This document shows positions 15,113-23,702 of a stretch of 27,258 bases of DNA, one piece after another; position 1 is the first letter of the stretch; each line of letters starts with the position of its first letter. The notes under the pieces are model-generated. The model was not told where the DNA came from, did not search any database, and worked only from the letters and a program-made list of their open reading frames with translations. The position numbers were made by a program, and so were the translations under genes. Source of the DNA: Nitrospinota bacterium (GTDB lineage Bacteria > Nitrospinota > Nitrospinia > UBA9942); contig JACRGN010000095.1 of the NCBI GenBank assembly GCA_016234205.1, positions 1 through 27,258 of the forward strand, read 5' to 3'.

Positions 15113-15303
15113 AGAAGGAAAAACAAAAAAAATCGTTATTAGGAAAGAAATTTCTCATTTATGCAGAAAAAGTTTATGAGGGTGAGTTAGATGAAAGCGG
15201 TAATCTTATCTGCAAACCAGAATCAGAGGAATTAAAAGAAATAGTATGTTTAGATGATGGCAAAATATATCCTGAATCAATCTTTAAAAAGATTCAATGG
15301 TAA
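15109..15303 (+). CDS. Small hypothetical protein, 64 aa
   Basis: No family is recognised. The protein has a lysine-rich start (MKKEKQKKSLLGKK) and then alternating short strands (FLIYAEKVYEGELDESGNLI), suggesting a small beta-rich fold. Its ATG overlaps the upstream stop as ATGA, and its own stop overlaps the next start. It is thus tied to the methyltransferase/endonuclease-like cassette. There is no signal peptide or membrane segment. A modulator or accessory role in the cassette is possible but not shown. Confidence 0.6.
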   Translation: MKKEKQKKSLLGKKFLIYAEKVYEGELDESGNLICKPESEELKEIVCLDDGKIYPESIFKKIQW

Positions 15304-15518
15304 ATAAGAGTATTGTTACTATAAACGAGGAATGTCTTTTGAAATTTTATGTCGCTGGCAAATCTGGCAGAAACCATATTTATAAATGCAAACATTACAA
15401 AATCTTGTCCTTAGAGTCCTTATCCCTTGATGTCAAATATGAGTTTAATTCTGATAATCAAAGGATGTATTCAGGTGAATGCGGAACAGTAATTTTGGAC
15501 GAAGGGGAAATTGGATAG
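15297..15518 (+). CDS. Small hypothetical protein, 73 aa
   Basis: No family is recognised. The protein has a short beta-rich layout with three cysteines (Cys13, Cys30 and Cys61, the last in SGECGTVILDEGE). The ATG lies inside the last codons of the 64-aa gene (ATGGTAA), giving overlapping translation. It is the last gene of the inserted cassette and ends 9 bp before lolC. A strong ribosome site is absent, which fits coupled translation. Confidence 0.55.
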   Translation: MVNKSIVTINEECLLKFYVAGKSGRNHIYKCKHYKILSLESLSLDVKYEFNSDNQRMYSGECGTVILDEGEIG

Positions 15519-15527
15519 AGAAAAAAT

Positions 15528-16769
15528 ATGTCCTACGAATTTTTTATTAGTCTCCGTTATCTGAAGGCGAAGAGGAAGCAGGCATTTATATCCCTCATCA
15601 CATGGATTTCCATCGGCGGTGTGGCTGTTGGTGTAACTGCCCTTATTGTAGTCATATCTGTTATGGGGGGTATGCAGGAGGATCTAAGGAATAAGATACT
15701 GGGGACAAACTCCCATGTGGTTGTATTAAGTAATGAAGGGGGGATAGCAAAGCATGAGGAGATTATTAAAAAGGTAGAAAAGGTTGAGCATGTGGCAGCA
15801 GCCTCTCCATTTATTTTTAATCAGGTGATGCTGACATCTCATAGCAGTGTCTCTGGTGTGGCAATCCGCGGCATTGACCCTGATTTAGAGAGTAAGGTTA
15901 CAGACCTTTCTCAGAGGATAAAAGAGGGGGGGTTACAATTTTTAAAGACCCCTCAGAAGAGAGAAGGAGAGGCGGAGATAGAAGGCATTGTAATAGGAAA
16001 AGACCTTGCAAGAAATCTTGCCGTATTTTTAGGCGATACTATTGATGTGGTATCTCCATTTGGGAGGGTTACACCTATGGGGACTGCCCCGAAAGTGGAG
16101 AAGTTCAGGGTGGTTGGCATATTTAATACAGGGATGTATGAGTATGATTCAAGCCTTGCCCTTATATCAATACCTGCTGCACAGAGGTTTTTCAGTATGG
16201 GTGAGAAAGTAACAGGGATTGAGATAAAGGTGGATGATATTTATGCTGCCGACAGCGTGGCTGACAAAATTCACACTATGCTCGGTTTCCCATACTGGAC
16301 AAGGGATTGGATGGAGATGAATAAGAATCTTTTTTCTGCCCTCAAGCTTGAAAAGTTTGGCATGTTTGTTATACTTATATTGATAATAGTTGTTGCAGCC
16401 TTCAACATAATCGGGACACTTATAATGATGGTCATGGAAAAGGGGCGGGATATAGCAATCCTTAAATCAATGGGTGCAACAGACAGGAGTATTATGAAAA
16501 TATTTATAATGGAGGGATTGATTATTGGAATAGCAGGGACAATTATCGGCTGCATTGGCGGGTATATATTATGCGAGCTGCTTGATAAATACCATTTTAT
16601 AAAACTGCCAAGTGATGTCTATCAGCTTGATACCCTTCCGGTAAAGATGAACCCCCTTGATTTTTTATATATATCTTTATCGGCAATTATAATAAGTTTT
16701 ATTGCTACAATATATCCGTCGTGGAACGCCTCAAGGCTTGACCCTGTGGAGGCACTGAGGTATGAGTGA
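15528..16769 (+). CDS. lolC: Lipoprotein-releasing ABC transporter permease, LolC/LolE family
   Basis: This inner-membrane subunit extracts lipoproteins for delivery to the outer membrane, powered by LolD. At 413 aa it matches LolC/LolE. It has one N-terminal membrane helix (about residues 22-48, ISLITWISIGGVAVGV onward), a large periplasmic domain, and three C-terminal helices (about 275-300, 322-350 and 375-395). The start SLRYLKAKRKQAFISLIT is a family hallmark. Only one permease gene is present, so the complex may be homodimeric (LolF-like). The partner lolD lies downstream, but a small two-gene pair is inserted between them. No clear Shine-Dalgarno is visible. Confidence 0.93.
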   Translation: MSYEFFISLRYLKAKRKQAFISLITWISIGGVAVGVTALIVVISVMGGMQEDLRNKILGTNSHVVVLSNEGGIAKHEEIIKKVEKVEHVAAASPFIFNQVMLTSHSSVSGVAIRGIDPDLESKVTDLSQRIKEGGLQFLKTPQKREGEAEIEGIVIGKDLARNLAVFLGDTIDVVSPFGRVTPMGTAPKVEKFRVVGIFNTGMYEYDSSLALISIPAAQRFFSMGEKVTGIEIKVDDIYAADSVADKIHTMLGFPYWTRDWMEMNKNLFSALKLEKFGMFVILILIIVVAAFNIIGTLIMMVMEKGRDIAILKSMGATDRSIMKIFIMEGLIIGIAGTIIGCIGGYILCELLDKYHFIKLPSDVYQLDTLPVKMNPLDFLYISLSAIIISFIATIYPSWNASRLDPVEALRYE

Positions 16770-16795
16770 GAAACAGAACAATAAAAATATTTAGC

Positions 16796-16825
16796 CACAG
16801 ATTGACACAGATTAACACGGATTTT
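16796..16825 (+). repeat. Single arm of the CACAGATTAA 10-bp word element
   Basis: Three 10-bp units, CACAGATTGA, CACAGATTAA and CACGGATTTT, lie 26 bp after the lolC stop. No inverted partner is visible before the next gene, so this may be a half element. The same word forms the hairpin at 24721-24787. Confidence 0.7.
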
Positions 16826-16877
16826 ATTCTAAAAATTTCTATGTTAAAAGAATATTGCTAAACAGAAGGTGATTTAG

Positions 16878-17159
16878 ATGAACACTGCCCTTAAAAAACA
16901 GATAGATGAGATGACAGAGAATGAACTCAAAGAGATGCTTAGAAAAGATTATCTCAGAAAACTTACCCGTTACAGGATTACTGATGATTTTTATAAAAAG
17001 AAATATGGTATGGATTTTTATGGTTTTGAAAAAGAAAATATTGTGGAAAAGCAGAATTACAGTTTTGAGGTTGAATCAGATGCCGAAGAATGGGAGCTTG
17101 CAATTGATGGTATCGGGACGATAGAAAAAAAAATGAAGGAACTTATTGGTGGAAATTGA
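16878..17159 (+). CDS. Putative antitoxin-like small protein, 93 aa
   Basis: This charged, helical protein (MNTALKKQIDEMTENELKEMLRKDYLRKL) has a mid segment YGFEKENIVEKQNYSFEVESDAEEWELAIDGI. I recall this pattern from small proteins paired with DUF6516-type genes, but cannot verify it here. GAAGGTGA is well placed before the ATG. It overlaps the next gene by 11-14 nt, depending on that start, as toxin-antitoxin pairs often do. It sits between lolC and lolD, which are normally adjacent. The antitoxin role is inference from size, overlap and partner. Confidence 0.55.
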   Translation: MNTALKKQIDEMTENELKEMLRKDYLRKLTRYRITDDFYKKKYGMDFYGFEKENIVEKQNYSFEVESDAEEWELAIDGIGTIEKKMKELIGGN

Positions 17160-17487
17160 TAGTGTCATTAAAGAGGCAAACAGTATCGCAGATAAATACG
17201 GTCTTGAGTTGATTGAGATAGACAGGACTGATAATGTAATAAGTCTGAGATTGATAATAGACAATGAAGTTTTTATAAAAATATATGGGAATACTGAGAA
17301 AGATAAACTTAATCTCACACTTGTCTTTAGAAGAAAACGGATATACGGCTGTGATTCTGAAAGTGGTAAGAATCACTGCCATCCTTTCAACGACCCTGAT
17401 AGACATATATTTATAAAAGGTAGAAAGTCAATACAGGAGTTTGTAGAAGAATCAATGAAATTTTTGGAAGAGACCTATTTATTATAA
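17149..17487 (+). CDS. Putative toxin, TumE/DUF6516-like, 112 aa
   Basis: This is a small alpha/beta protein. The notable segment is NHCHPFNDPDRHIFIKG (residues about 75-91), a histidine and acidic cluster like the H-HP-P-H pattern of DUF6516 (TumE) toxins. A strand-turn-strand region precedes it (LRLIIDNEVFIKIYGN). The start is GTG 17149 or TTG 17146; AAGGA at 17136-17140 suits either. Translation begins inside the upstream gene. The toxin assignment is moderate: the motif is suggestive but the N-terminal half is not diagnostic. It ends about 50 bp before lolD. Confidence 0.5.
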   Translation: MEIDSVIKEANSIADKYGLELIEIDRTDNVISLRLIIDNEVFIKIYGNTEKDKLNLTLVFRRKRIYGCDSESGKNHCHPFNDPDRHIFIKGRKSIQEFVEESMKFLEETYLL

Positions 17488-17539
17488 AGTTTAAACTAAT
17501 AACATTACAGTAAGAGTGATGAAAGGATAACAAAGATAA

Positions 17540-18214
17540 GTGGAAGAATTAGTTCAAATAAGAAGTGTTAAAAAATCGTTTAAGGTTGGGGAAGACTATC
17601 TACAGGTCTTGAATGGATTAAATTTTAATATAATAAAAGGGGAGATGCTGGGGGTAGTAGGTGCATCAGGTGCAGGGAAGAGCACGCTCCTCCATGTAAT
17701 CGGTGCTTTGGATAAACCAACAGAAGGTGATGTAATATTTAAGGAGCAGGATTTGTTTAAAATGACCGACATGCAGCTGGCAGAATTCAGGAATAGAAAG
17801 GTCGGTTTTGTATTTCAGTTCAGCAATCTCCTGCCGGAATTTACAGCTATTGAAAATGTCATGCTGCCTGCCCTTATAAGTGATAGGAAGGAAGAGGAGG
17901 CGGCAAGTGAGGCTAAAAGAATTTTGACAGATGTGGGATTAAAGGATAGAATAAATCATAGACCGGGTAAACTGTCAGGCGGCGAGCAGCAGAGGGTGGC
18001 AATAGCAAGGGCGCTGATGAATAACCCCGACCTGATACTTGCAGATGAGCCCACAGGTAATCTTGACAGCAAGACAAGTGAAGATATCTATGAGTTGTTT
18101 TACAGGCTGAATAAAGAAAAAGGACAGACATTTGTAATAGTTACCCATAACGATACCCTTGTAAAAAAGATGATGAGGGTGATAAAATTAGTTGACGGGA
18201 CAATTGTGGAATGA
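17540..18214 (+). CDS. lolD: Lipoprotein-releasing ABC transporter ATPase LolD
   Basis: LolD is the cytoplasmic ATPase driving LolC/E lipoprotein release. At 224 aa it is the usual size. It has Walker A GASGAGKST with Lys47, the Q-loop in VFQFSNLLPEF, the ABC signature LSGGEQQRVAIARAL, Walker B LILADEPTGNLD and the switch histidine in VIVTHND. The start is GTG 17540; AAAGGA lies about 13 nt upstream, so the ribosome site is weak. The closely related MacB and FtsE ATPases are alternatives, but the lolC/bamA context favours LolD. The stop TGA is part of the first word of the following inverted repeat. Confidence 0.93.
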   Translation: MEELVQIRSVKKSFKVGEDYLQVLNGLNFNIIKGEMLGVVGASGAGKSTLLHVIGALDKPTEGDVIFKEQDLFKMTDMQLAEFRNRKVGFVFQFSNLLPEFTAIENVMLPALISDRKEEEAASEAKRILTDVGLKDRINHRPGKLSGGEQQRVAIARALMNNPDLILADEPTGNLDSKTSEDIYELFYRLNKEKGQTFVIVTHNDTLVKKMMRVIKLVDGTIVE

Positions 18215-18291
18215 AGATTGATTATTGAAGATTGACTATTAATAAGGAATATAATTATTTTTCATTCTTCAATATTCAATTTTTAATTTTT
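18212..18291. repeat. Inverted repeat of 7-bp words after lolD
   Basis: The left arm holds GAAGATT, GATTATT, GAAGATT and GACTATT (from 18213). The right arm (about 18263-18291) holds ATTCTTC, AATATTC, AATTTTT and AATTTTT, the approximate complement. The lolD stop lies at its left edge, and the clpC ribosome site (GAGGGGGG) follows within a few bases. Confidence 0.7.
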
Positions 18292-18305
18292 AGAGGGGGG
18301 TTAAT

Positions 18306-20738
18306 ATGTTTAAGAAATTTACTGAAAGGGCAAGAAGGGTAATAATACTCGCAAGGGAGGAGGCAGAGAGGTATCAGCATGAATACCTCGGGACCGAGCA
18401 TATACTCCTCGGTGTAATCAAGGATGGCGGGGGTATAGCGGTTCTTGTCCTCCAGAGACTGGGAGTGGATATAAGACAGTTAAAACCTGAGATTGAAAGA
18501 AACCTTCCTCTGAGTTCAAATACACTTGTTGTCGGTGATATACCCTTTACCTCTCGTGCAAAAAAGGTGCTTGAGTATGCAGTAGAAGAGGCAAGGGCAA
18601 TGGGGCATAGCTACATAGGCACCGAGCATCTCCTCATAGGATTGATAAAAGAAAAAGATGGTGTTGCCTACAGGATATTGAGCAGCTTTGGACTGCAGTA
18701 TTCTGATATAAAAGAGCAGACTATAAATCTCCTGAGAGAGCCTGTATCACAGGCAAAAGAGGCAAGTAAGACGCCTGCATTGGATGAATTCGGCAGAGAC
18801 CTTACTGAGCTTGCAATTAAAGGTAGGCTTGACCCTGTAATCGGGAGGACTAATGAAATAGAGAGGGTGATTCAGATTCTCTCAAGACGCACAAAAAATA
18901 ATCCTGTCTTGATTGGTGAGCCCGGTGTTGGTAAAACAGCCATTGTAGAAGGGCTTGCACAGAGGATTATAGGCAGAGAGGTTCCTCAGACACTCTATGA
19001 CAAGAGATTAATATCTCTTGATTTGGGCGCGCTGATTGCCGGGACAAAATACAGGGGTCAGTTTGAGGCAAGGATGAAGGCTGTTGTCAGGGAGATAACT
19101 CAGCCTCCCCATAATATAATCCTTTTTATAGATGAGATTCATACACTGATAGGTGCAGGTGCGGCAGAGGGCTCTGTGGATGCATCAAATATGTTAAAAC
19201 CAGCCCTCTCCAGGGGTGAGATACAGTGTATAGGTGCAACCACACTGGATGAGTATAGGAGATACATTGAAAAGAATGGTGCATTGGAAAGAAGATTCCA
19301 GCCGATAATTGTAAACCCGCCATCTATTGAGGAGACCATAGAGATTATAAGGGGTCTGAAGGACGAGTATGAACTCCATCATAAGGCGAAGATAACAGAG
19401 GGTGCTATTGTAGCATCAGTGAAATTGTCGGATAGATATATAAGCGACAGGTTTTTGCCTGATAAGGCAATAGATATTATAGATGAGGCTGGCTCAAGGG
19501 TGAGATTGCGAAAGTCTACCTATCCACCTGAGGTGAGGGAATTACAGAGAAAGATTGATGATGTGGTGAGAGAGAAGAGGGAAAGGATTGAGGCGCAGGA
19601 GTTTGAAAAGGCAGTAGAGTTGAGGGATAAGGAAGAGAGCCTGAAAAGTAAATTGGAACTGAAGAAAATAGAGTGGGAAGGCTCACAGAAAGGTGCAATG
19701 CCTGAGGTAACAGAGGACGATATTACCTATGTAGTTTCAAGGATGACAGGCATACCTTTATCAAGAATTGAGAAAGAGGAATCACAGAGGCTTCAGGAGA
19801 TGGACGCTGAGCTCTCAAAAAAAATCATAGGGCAGAAAGAGGCAATAAACGTTATAAGCAAGGCAATAAGACGCTCAAGGGCGGGGCTAAAAGACATAAA
19901 GAGGCCAATGGGTTCATTCCTCTTCCTTGGTCCCACAGGTGTTGGCAAGACAGAGCTTGCCTGTGTGCTGGCGGAATATCTGTTTGGCGACAGAAGGGCT
20001 ATCATAAGGCTTGACATGTCGGAGTATATGGAGAAATTTAATGTGTCCAAGCTCACAGGTTCCCCTCCTGGCTATGTGGGTTATGAAGAAGGCGGGCAGC
20101 TTACTGAGAAGGTCAGAAGAAAGCCGTATTCTGTTGTCCTGCTGGATGAAATAGAAAAGGCACATCCGGATATATTCAATATGCTCCTCCAGATAATGGA
20201 TGACGGAAGGCTTACAGACAGCTATGGAAGGGCAGTTGATTTCAGGAATGCGATATTAATAATGACATCCAATCTCCATGCGAGATTTTTAGATAAAGGG
20301 CTATCCATGGGTTTCCAGAGGGAAGATGAGGGAGGTTCGTTTAAAAAGTATAAGGATACTATCAAGTCAGAGCTTAAAAAGACATTCAGCCCTGAGTTTT
20401 TAAACAGGATTGATGATACTGTCATTTTTCACCCGCTTGAAAAAGAGGATATACTCCAGATTGTAGATATCCTAATCAATGACCTGAACACCCGCCTAAT
20501 AGAAGAGGGTATTACTCTCCAGCTTGATAATGATGCAAAGGAATGGCTTGCAAAGGAAGGATACAATGCTACATACGGTGCAAGACATTTGAAGAGGACA
20601 ATTCAAAAGCATATCAATGACCCGCTCTCAGAAGAGCTGCTCCTTGGCAAATTTAAGAATACAGGTGTTCTCTATGTAAAGCTTCAGAATGACGGTCTTG
20701 TGTTTGTAGGGAAGAAGGACCCTGTTGGTACTTGCTAA
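18306..20738 (+). CDS. clpC: ATP-dependent Clp protease ATP-binding subunit ClpC
   Basis: ClpC is a AAA+ unfoldase that feeds proteins to ClpP. The protein is 810 aa. Two Clp-N repeats span about residues 1-145. The first AAA+ module has Walker A GEPGVGKTA (Lys210) and Walker B IILFIDEIHTL. A UVR-type coiled segment (AQEFEKAVELRDKEESLKSKL, near 425-460) distinguishes ClpC from ClpA and ClpB. The second AAA+ module has Walker A GPTGVGKTE (Lys548) and VVLLDEIEKAHPD. A GAGGGGGG ribosome site precedes the ATG. ClpC between lolD and bamA is an unusual neighbour; the bamA reading frame begins within a few bases of its stop. Confidence 0.96.
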   Translation: MFKKFTERARRVIILAREEAERYQHEYLGTEHILLGVIKDGGGIAVLVLQRLGVDIRQLKPEIERNLPLSSNTLVVGDIPFTSRAKKVLEYAVEEARAMGHSYIGTEHLLIGLIKEKDGVAYRILSSFGLQYSDIKEQTINLLREPVSQAKEASKTPALDEFGRDLTELAIKGRLDPVIGRTNEIERVIQILSRRTKNNPVLIGEPGVGKTAIVEGLAQRIIGREVPQTLYDKRLISLDLGALIAGTKYRGQFEARMKAVVREITQPPHNIILFIDEIHTLIGAGAAEGSVDASNMLKPALSRGEIQCIGATTLDEYRRYIEKNGALERRFQPIIVNPPSIEETIEIIRGLKDEYELHHKAKITEGAIVASVKLSDRYISDRFLPDKAIDIIDEAGSRVRLRKSTYPPEVRELQRKIDDVVREKRERIEAQEFEKAVELRDKEESLKSKLELKKIEWEGSQKGAMPEVTEDDITYVVSRMTGIPLSRIEKEESQRLQEMDAELSKKIIGQKEAINVISKAIRRSRAGLKDIKRPMGSFLFLGPTGVGKTELACVLAEYLFGDRRAIIRLDMSEYMEKFNVSKLTGSPPGYVGYEEGGQLTEKVRRKPYSVVLLDEIEKAHPDIFNMLLQIMDDGRLTDSYGRAVDFRNAILIMTSNLHARFLDKGLSMGFQREDEGGSFKKYKDTIKSELKKTFSPEFLNRIDDTVIFHPLEKEDILQIVDILINDLNTRLIEEGITLQLDNDAKEWLAKEGYNATYGARHLKRTIQKHINDPLSEELLLGKFKNTGVLYVKLQNDGLVFVGKKDPVGTC

Positions 20739-20746
20739 TAGGGGTC

Positions 20747-23098
20747 ATGAGCCATTGGTCAGGAGTTGGAAGACTTCGGCGAGTTCAGTTAAGCCGTCAA
20801 AAAACAATTATCGTTTTTCTAACGGCTGTTATCTTTTTTTTATCTCAAGGAAAATCAGGGGCAATTGATTCTGCATCAGGCATGATTGACCTTACCCGTC
20901 CTATAGTTCATATATCAATAAAAGGGAATGAGAGGGTTCACGAGTCAACTATCAGGTACTACATAAGCCTTAAAGAGGGGGATGTGTATTCTCCTTCAAA
21001 AATAAGAAACGATATAAAAAGGATATATGACCTCGGATACTTTGATGATATAAAGGTTGACCTTGAGGAGGAGGCTTCGGGATTAACTGTTGCATATCTC
21101 ATAAAGGAAAAGCCCTTTATCAAGAATGTAATAATAAAGGGGATTAAAGAGATAGAGGACTTTGAGATAAAAAAGAAGCTCTCTATTAAAAAAGGGATTC
21201 ATTTTAAAAGCCACTTTGTGCAGAAGGACATTGACTCAATAAAAAAACTCTATCAGGAAAAGGGATTTTATTTTGCCTCTGTAGATGTCTCAACAAAGAA
21301 TGTAGAGAATAATCAGGTTGACATAGAATTTAAGATAAATGAGGGGAAGAAGGTATATGTAACGGATATAGTGTTTGTCGGCAATAAATACTTTGATGAG
21401 AGGGCGATTAAAAAACAGGTAGATACGCAGGAGAAAGGGGCTTTCTCATGGTTTACAAGTTCGGGGACATACAAGAAGGAGATATTAAAGACTGATATCC
21501 TGAAGCTTGAATCCCTGTATCACGATAACGGCTTCATAAAAGTAAAGGTAGAAGACCCGCGGGTAGAGATTGATAAAGAGCTGAGAAGGATTTATATAAC
21601 CATATTTTTAAATGAGGGGGAGCAGTATCGTGTCGGTAGTGTCCATATAGAAGGTGATGAGGTATATTCAGAAAAAGAGCTGAGTGGAGTATTCAACCTG
21701 AAAGAAAATGATATATTTAACAGGTCTCAGCTCAGCCGTGATGTTTTCACAATAGCGGATATGTATTCTCAGAAGGGTTATGCCTTTGCCGATGTAATGC
21801 CAAACATAAAAACCGACGAGAATCTTAAAAAGGTGGACATAGATATTAAGATTGATAAAGGGAAAAAGGTATATATAGGAAAGATAAATGTATTCGGCAA
21901 TGAAAAGACAAGAGATAATGTAATTCGCAGGGAATTCAGACTGCAGGAGGGGAGCCTCTTTGACAGTTCCAAGATAAGGAGGAGCAGGGAAAGAATAAAT
22001 AATCTCGGTTTTTTTGACGAGGTCAATTTTGAGCAGAAGAGCAGAAGAGAAGAAGATATGATTGACCTTGATGTAAAGGTAACTGAAAGGTCAACGGGGA
22101 GCTTGAGTGCAGGTGCGGGGTACAGTTCAGTTGAAAATGCCATATTATTTGCCCAGATATCGCAGAGCAATCTATTTGGAAAGGGATACAAGCTTGCATT
22201 TAATGCACAATTATCAAGTATTCGCAAGGATTATGAGATAGACTTTACAGAGCCGAGGCTCTTTGACAGGGAACTCCTTGCAGGCTTAAGTTTATTTAAT
22301 ACAGAAAGGAATTATTTCAGCTATTTATCAAAGAACAACGGCGGGAGTGTGAGGCTTGGCAAATCACTGGGTGAATATACATGGGGAAATATTTCTTACA
22401 AATATGAGCTTGTTAATATATATATAAGTAATAGGGATGTTGCATCATCCTTTCTCCTTTCACAGGAGGGGGACAGGACAACAAGCAGTATTACCCCTTC
22501 TGTGACAAGGGATACGAGGGATGACTTTTTTAATCCGCAGAAAGGCTCAAGGCAATATCTAAATGGAGATTATGCAGGCGGCCCGCTTGGCGGGATTATA
22601 AACTATTATAAAATGACAGGGGAAGAAAGCTGGTATTATCCTCTGTGGTGGAATTTAGTATTCATGATTCATGGAAAGATAGGTTATGCCGATGGGCATG
22701 GCGGAAAGGATTTGCCCATATTTGAGAGATTTTTCCTTGGAGGCCCTGAGTCTTTAAGGGGTTTTAATTTTAACGATGTAGGCCCGAGGGATGCAGCAGG
22801 GCAGTCTATTGGCGGCAGGTCTCTTCTACTTTTGAATACCGAATTCCTATATCCGTTCACAAGATATGTGAGGGGAGTTGTATTCTACGACAGGGGGAAT
22901 GTATATGGGAAAGAGGGTGATCTATCCAAGACTACAAGTAATGATTTTGATATTGGGAGCATGAGACATGCATGGGGATTCGGAGTCAGGTTCTATTCCC
23001 CGATAGGTCCAATAAGTTTTGCATGGGGATTTAAATTGGACCAGAAGAAGGGTGAGAGCCCAAGTGAATTTCATTTTACTATAGGAAGGGCATTCTGA
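20747..23098 (+). CDS. bamA: Outer membrane protein assembly factor BamA
   Basis: BamA inserts beta-barrel proteins into the outer membrane. The protein is about 783 aa. A signal peptide (KTIIVFLTAVIFFLSQG, hydrophobic core near residues 20-37) is followed by five POTRA-type repeats, for example PIVHISIKGNERVHESTIRYYIS and VTDIVFVGNKYFDERAIKKQ. The Omp85 barrel follows and ends in phenylalanine (FTIGRAF), as outer-membrane barrels usually do. GGPESLRGFNFNDVGPRD is the conserved loop-6 region with its VRGY-like RGF. A TTG at 20732 is also in frame and overlaps clpC. The ATG at 20747 gives a more normal signal peptide, but neither has a good ribosome site. Confidence 0.95.
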   Translation: MSHWSGVGRLRRVQLSRQKTIIVFLTAVIFFLSQGKSGAIDSASGMIDLTRPIVHISIKGNERVHESTIRYYISLKEGDVYSPSKIRNDIKRIYDLGYFDDIKVDLEEEASGLTVAYLIKEKPFIKNVIIKGIKEIEDFEIKKKLSIKKGIHFKSHFVQKDIDSIKKLYQEKGFYFASVDVSTKNVENNQVDIEFKINEGKKVYVTDIVFVGNKYFDERAIKKQVDTQEKGAFSWFTSSGTYKKEILKTDILKLESLYHDNGFIKVKVEDPRVEIDKELRRIYITIFLNEGEQYRVGSVHIEGDEVYSEKELSGVFNLKENDIFNRSQLSRDVFTIADMYSQKGYAFADVMPNIKTDENLKKVDIDIKIDKGKKVYIGKINVFGNEKTRDNVIRREFRLQEGSLFDSSKIRRSRERINNLGFFDEVNFEQKSRREEDMIDLDVKVTERSTGSLSAGAGYSSVENAILFAQISQSNLFGKGYKLAFNAQLSSIRKDYEIDFTEPRLFDRELLAGLSLFNTERNYFSYLSKNNGGSVRLGKSLGEYTWGNISYKYELVNIYISNRDVASSFLLSQEGDRTTSSITPSVTRDTRDDFFNPQKGSRQYLNGDYAGGPLGGIINYYKMTGEESWYYPLWWNLVFMIHGKIGYADGHGGKDLPIFERFFLGGPESLRGFNFNDVGPRDAAGQSIGGRSLLLLNTEFLYPFTRYVRGVVFYDRGNVYGKEGDLSKTTSNDFDIGSMRHAWGFGVRFYSPIGPISFAWGFKLDQKKGESPSEFHFTIGRAF

Positions 23099-23103
23099 AA
23101 ATA

Positions 23104-23169
23104 AGTGTCAGAGTGTCAAAGAGTCAAAGCCTTTAAATACTCTGATACTATGACACTTTGATACTTTTT
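23104..23169. repeat. Inverted repeat of 8-bp words after bamA
   Basis: The left arm is AGTGTCAG, AGTGTCAA and AGAGTCAA (23104-23127). The right arm is TACTCTGA, TACTATGA, CACTTTGA and TACTTTTT (23138-23169), the complement pattern. It begins about 5 bp after the bamA stop, and a T5 run ends the right arm, so it could act as a terminator. Confidence 0.8.
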
Positions 23170-23183
23170 ATGGGGGGGGATTT

Positions 23184-23702
23184 ATGAGAAAAATATTAGC
23201 AGTTATTATATCAGCAGGTTTTATATTTTTTGGTGTATCTGATTTGAGGGCAGAATCTCTGAGGATAGGTTATGTAGACCTTCAGAGGGCACTGAATCAG
23301 TCCGATACAGGCAAGACTGCACTGGAAAAGCTCAAAAAAGATATTGAAAAAGAAAATGTAATACTTAAGGAAAGGGAAGAAGAGATTAAAAAATTGGAAG
23401 AGGAACTGAGCAAACAGGGTTTTATGATGAAGGAATCCGAGAGGGAAAGAAAGACTGAAGAATACAGGCGTAGAGGAAGAGACTTTGACAGGTATAAAGA
23501 GGATACAAGAAGGGATATCATGATAAAGGAGCGGGAGATGACAGCCAAGATAGTCTCTGAACTGATTAAACTGGCACAGAAGATGGGACAGGAGGAAGGA
23601 TTTACGGTCATACTTGAAAAAGGCGAGATTGTCCTTTTTGCCTCTGACAATATAGACCTTACAGATAAATTGATAAAGAGATATGATGAACAGAAGAAAT
23701 GA
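23184..23702 (+). CDS. skp: Periplasmic chaperone Skp/OmpH family
   Basis: Skp escorts unfolded outer-membrane proteins across the periplasm to BamA. The protein is 172 aa. A signal peptide is visible (MRKILAVIISAGFIFFGVSDLRAES, cleavage likely after LRA), then the family opening LRIGYVDLQRALNQSDTGK. A long charged coiled coil follows (about residues 45-120, rich in KEREEEIKKLEEEL), then a short C-terminal core ending VTVILEKGEIVLFAS-like. It sits between bamA and lpxD, the standard context. The stop overlaps the lpxD start as ATGA, so translation is coupled. Confidence 0.92.
   Translation: MRKILAVIISAGFIFFGVSDLRAESLRIGYVDLQRALNQSDTGKTALEKLKKDIEKENVILKEREEEIKKLEEELSKQGFMMKESERERKTEEYRRRGRDFDRYKEDTRRDIMIKEREMTAKIVSELIKLAQKMGQEEGFTVILEKGEIVLFASDNIDLTDKLIKRYDEQKK

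Noticed and set aside
22241..22260. Possible tRNA or other structured RNA genes within the window
   Set aside because: No cloverleaf, GTTCRA T-loop plus CCA end, or rRNA-like stretch was found by reading; absence is by eye only.
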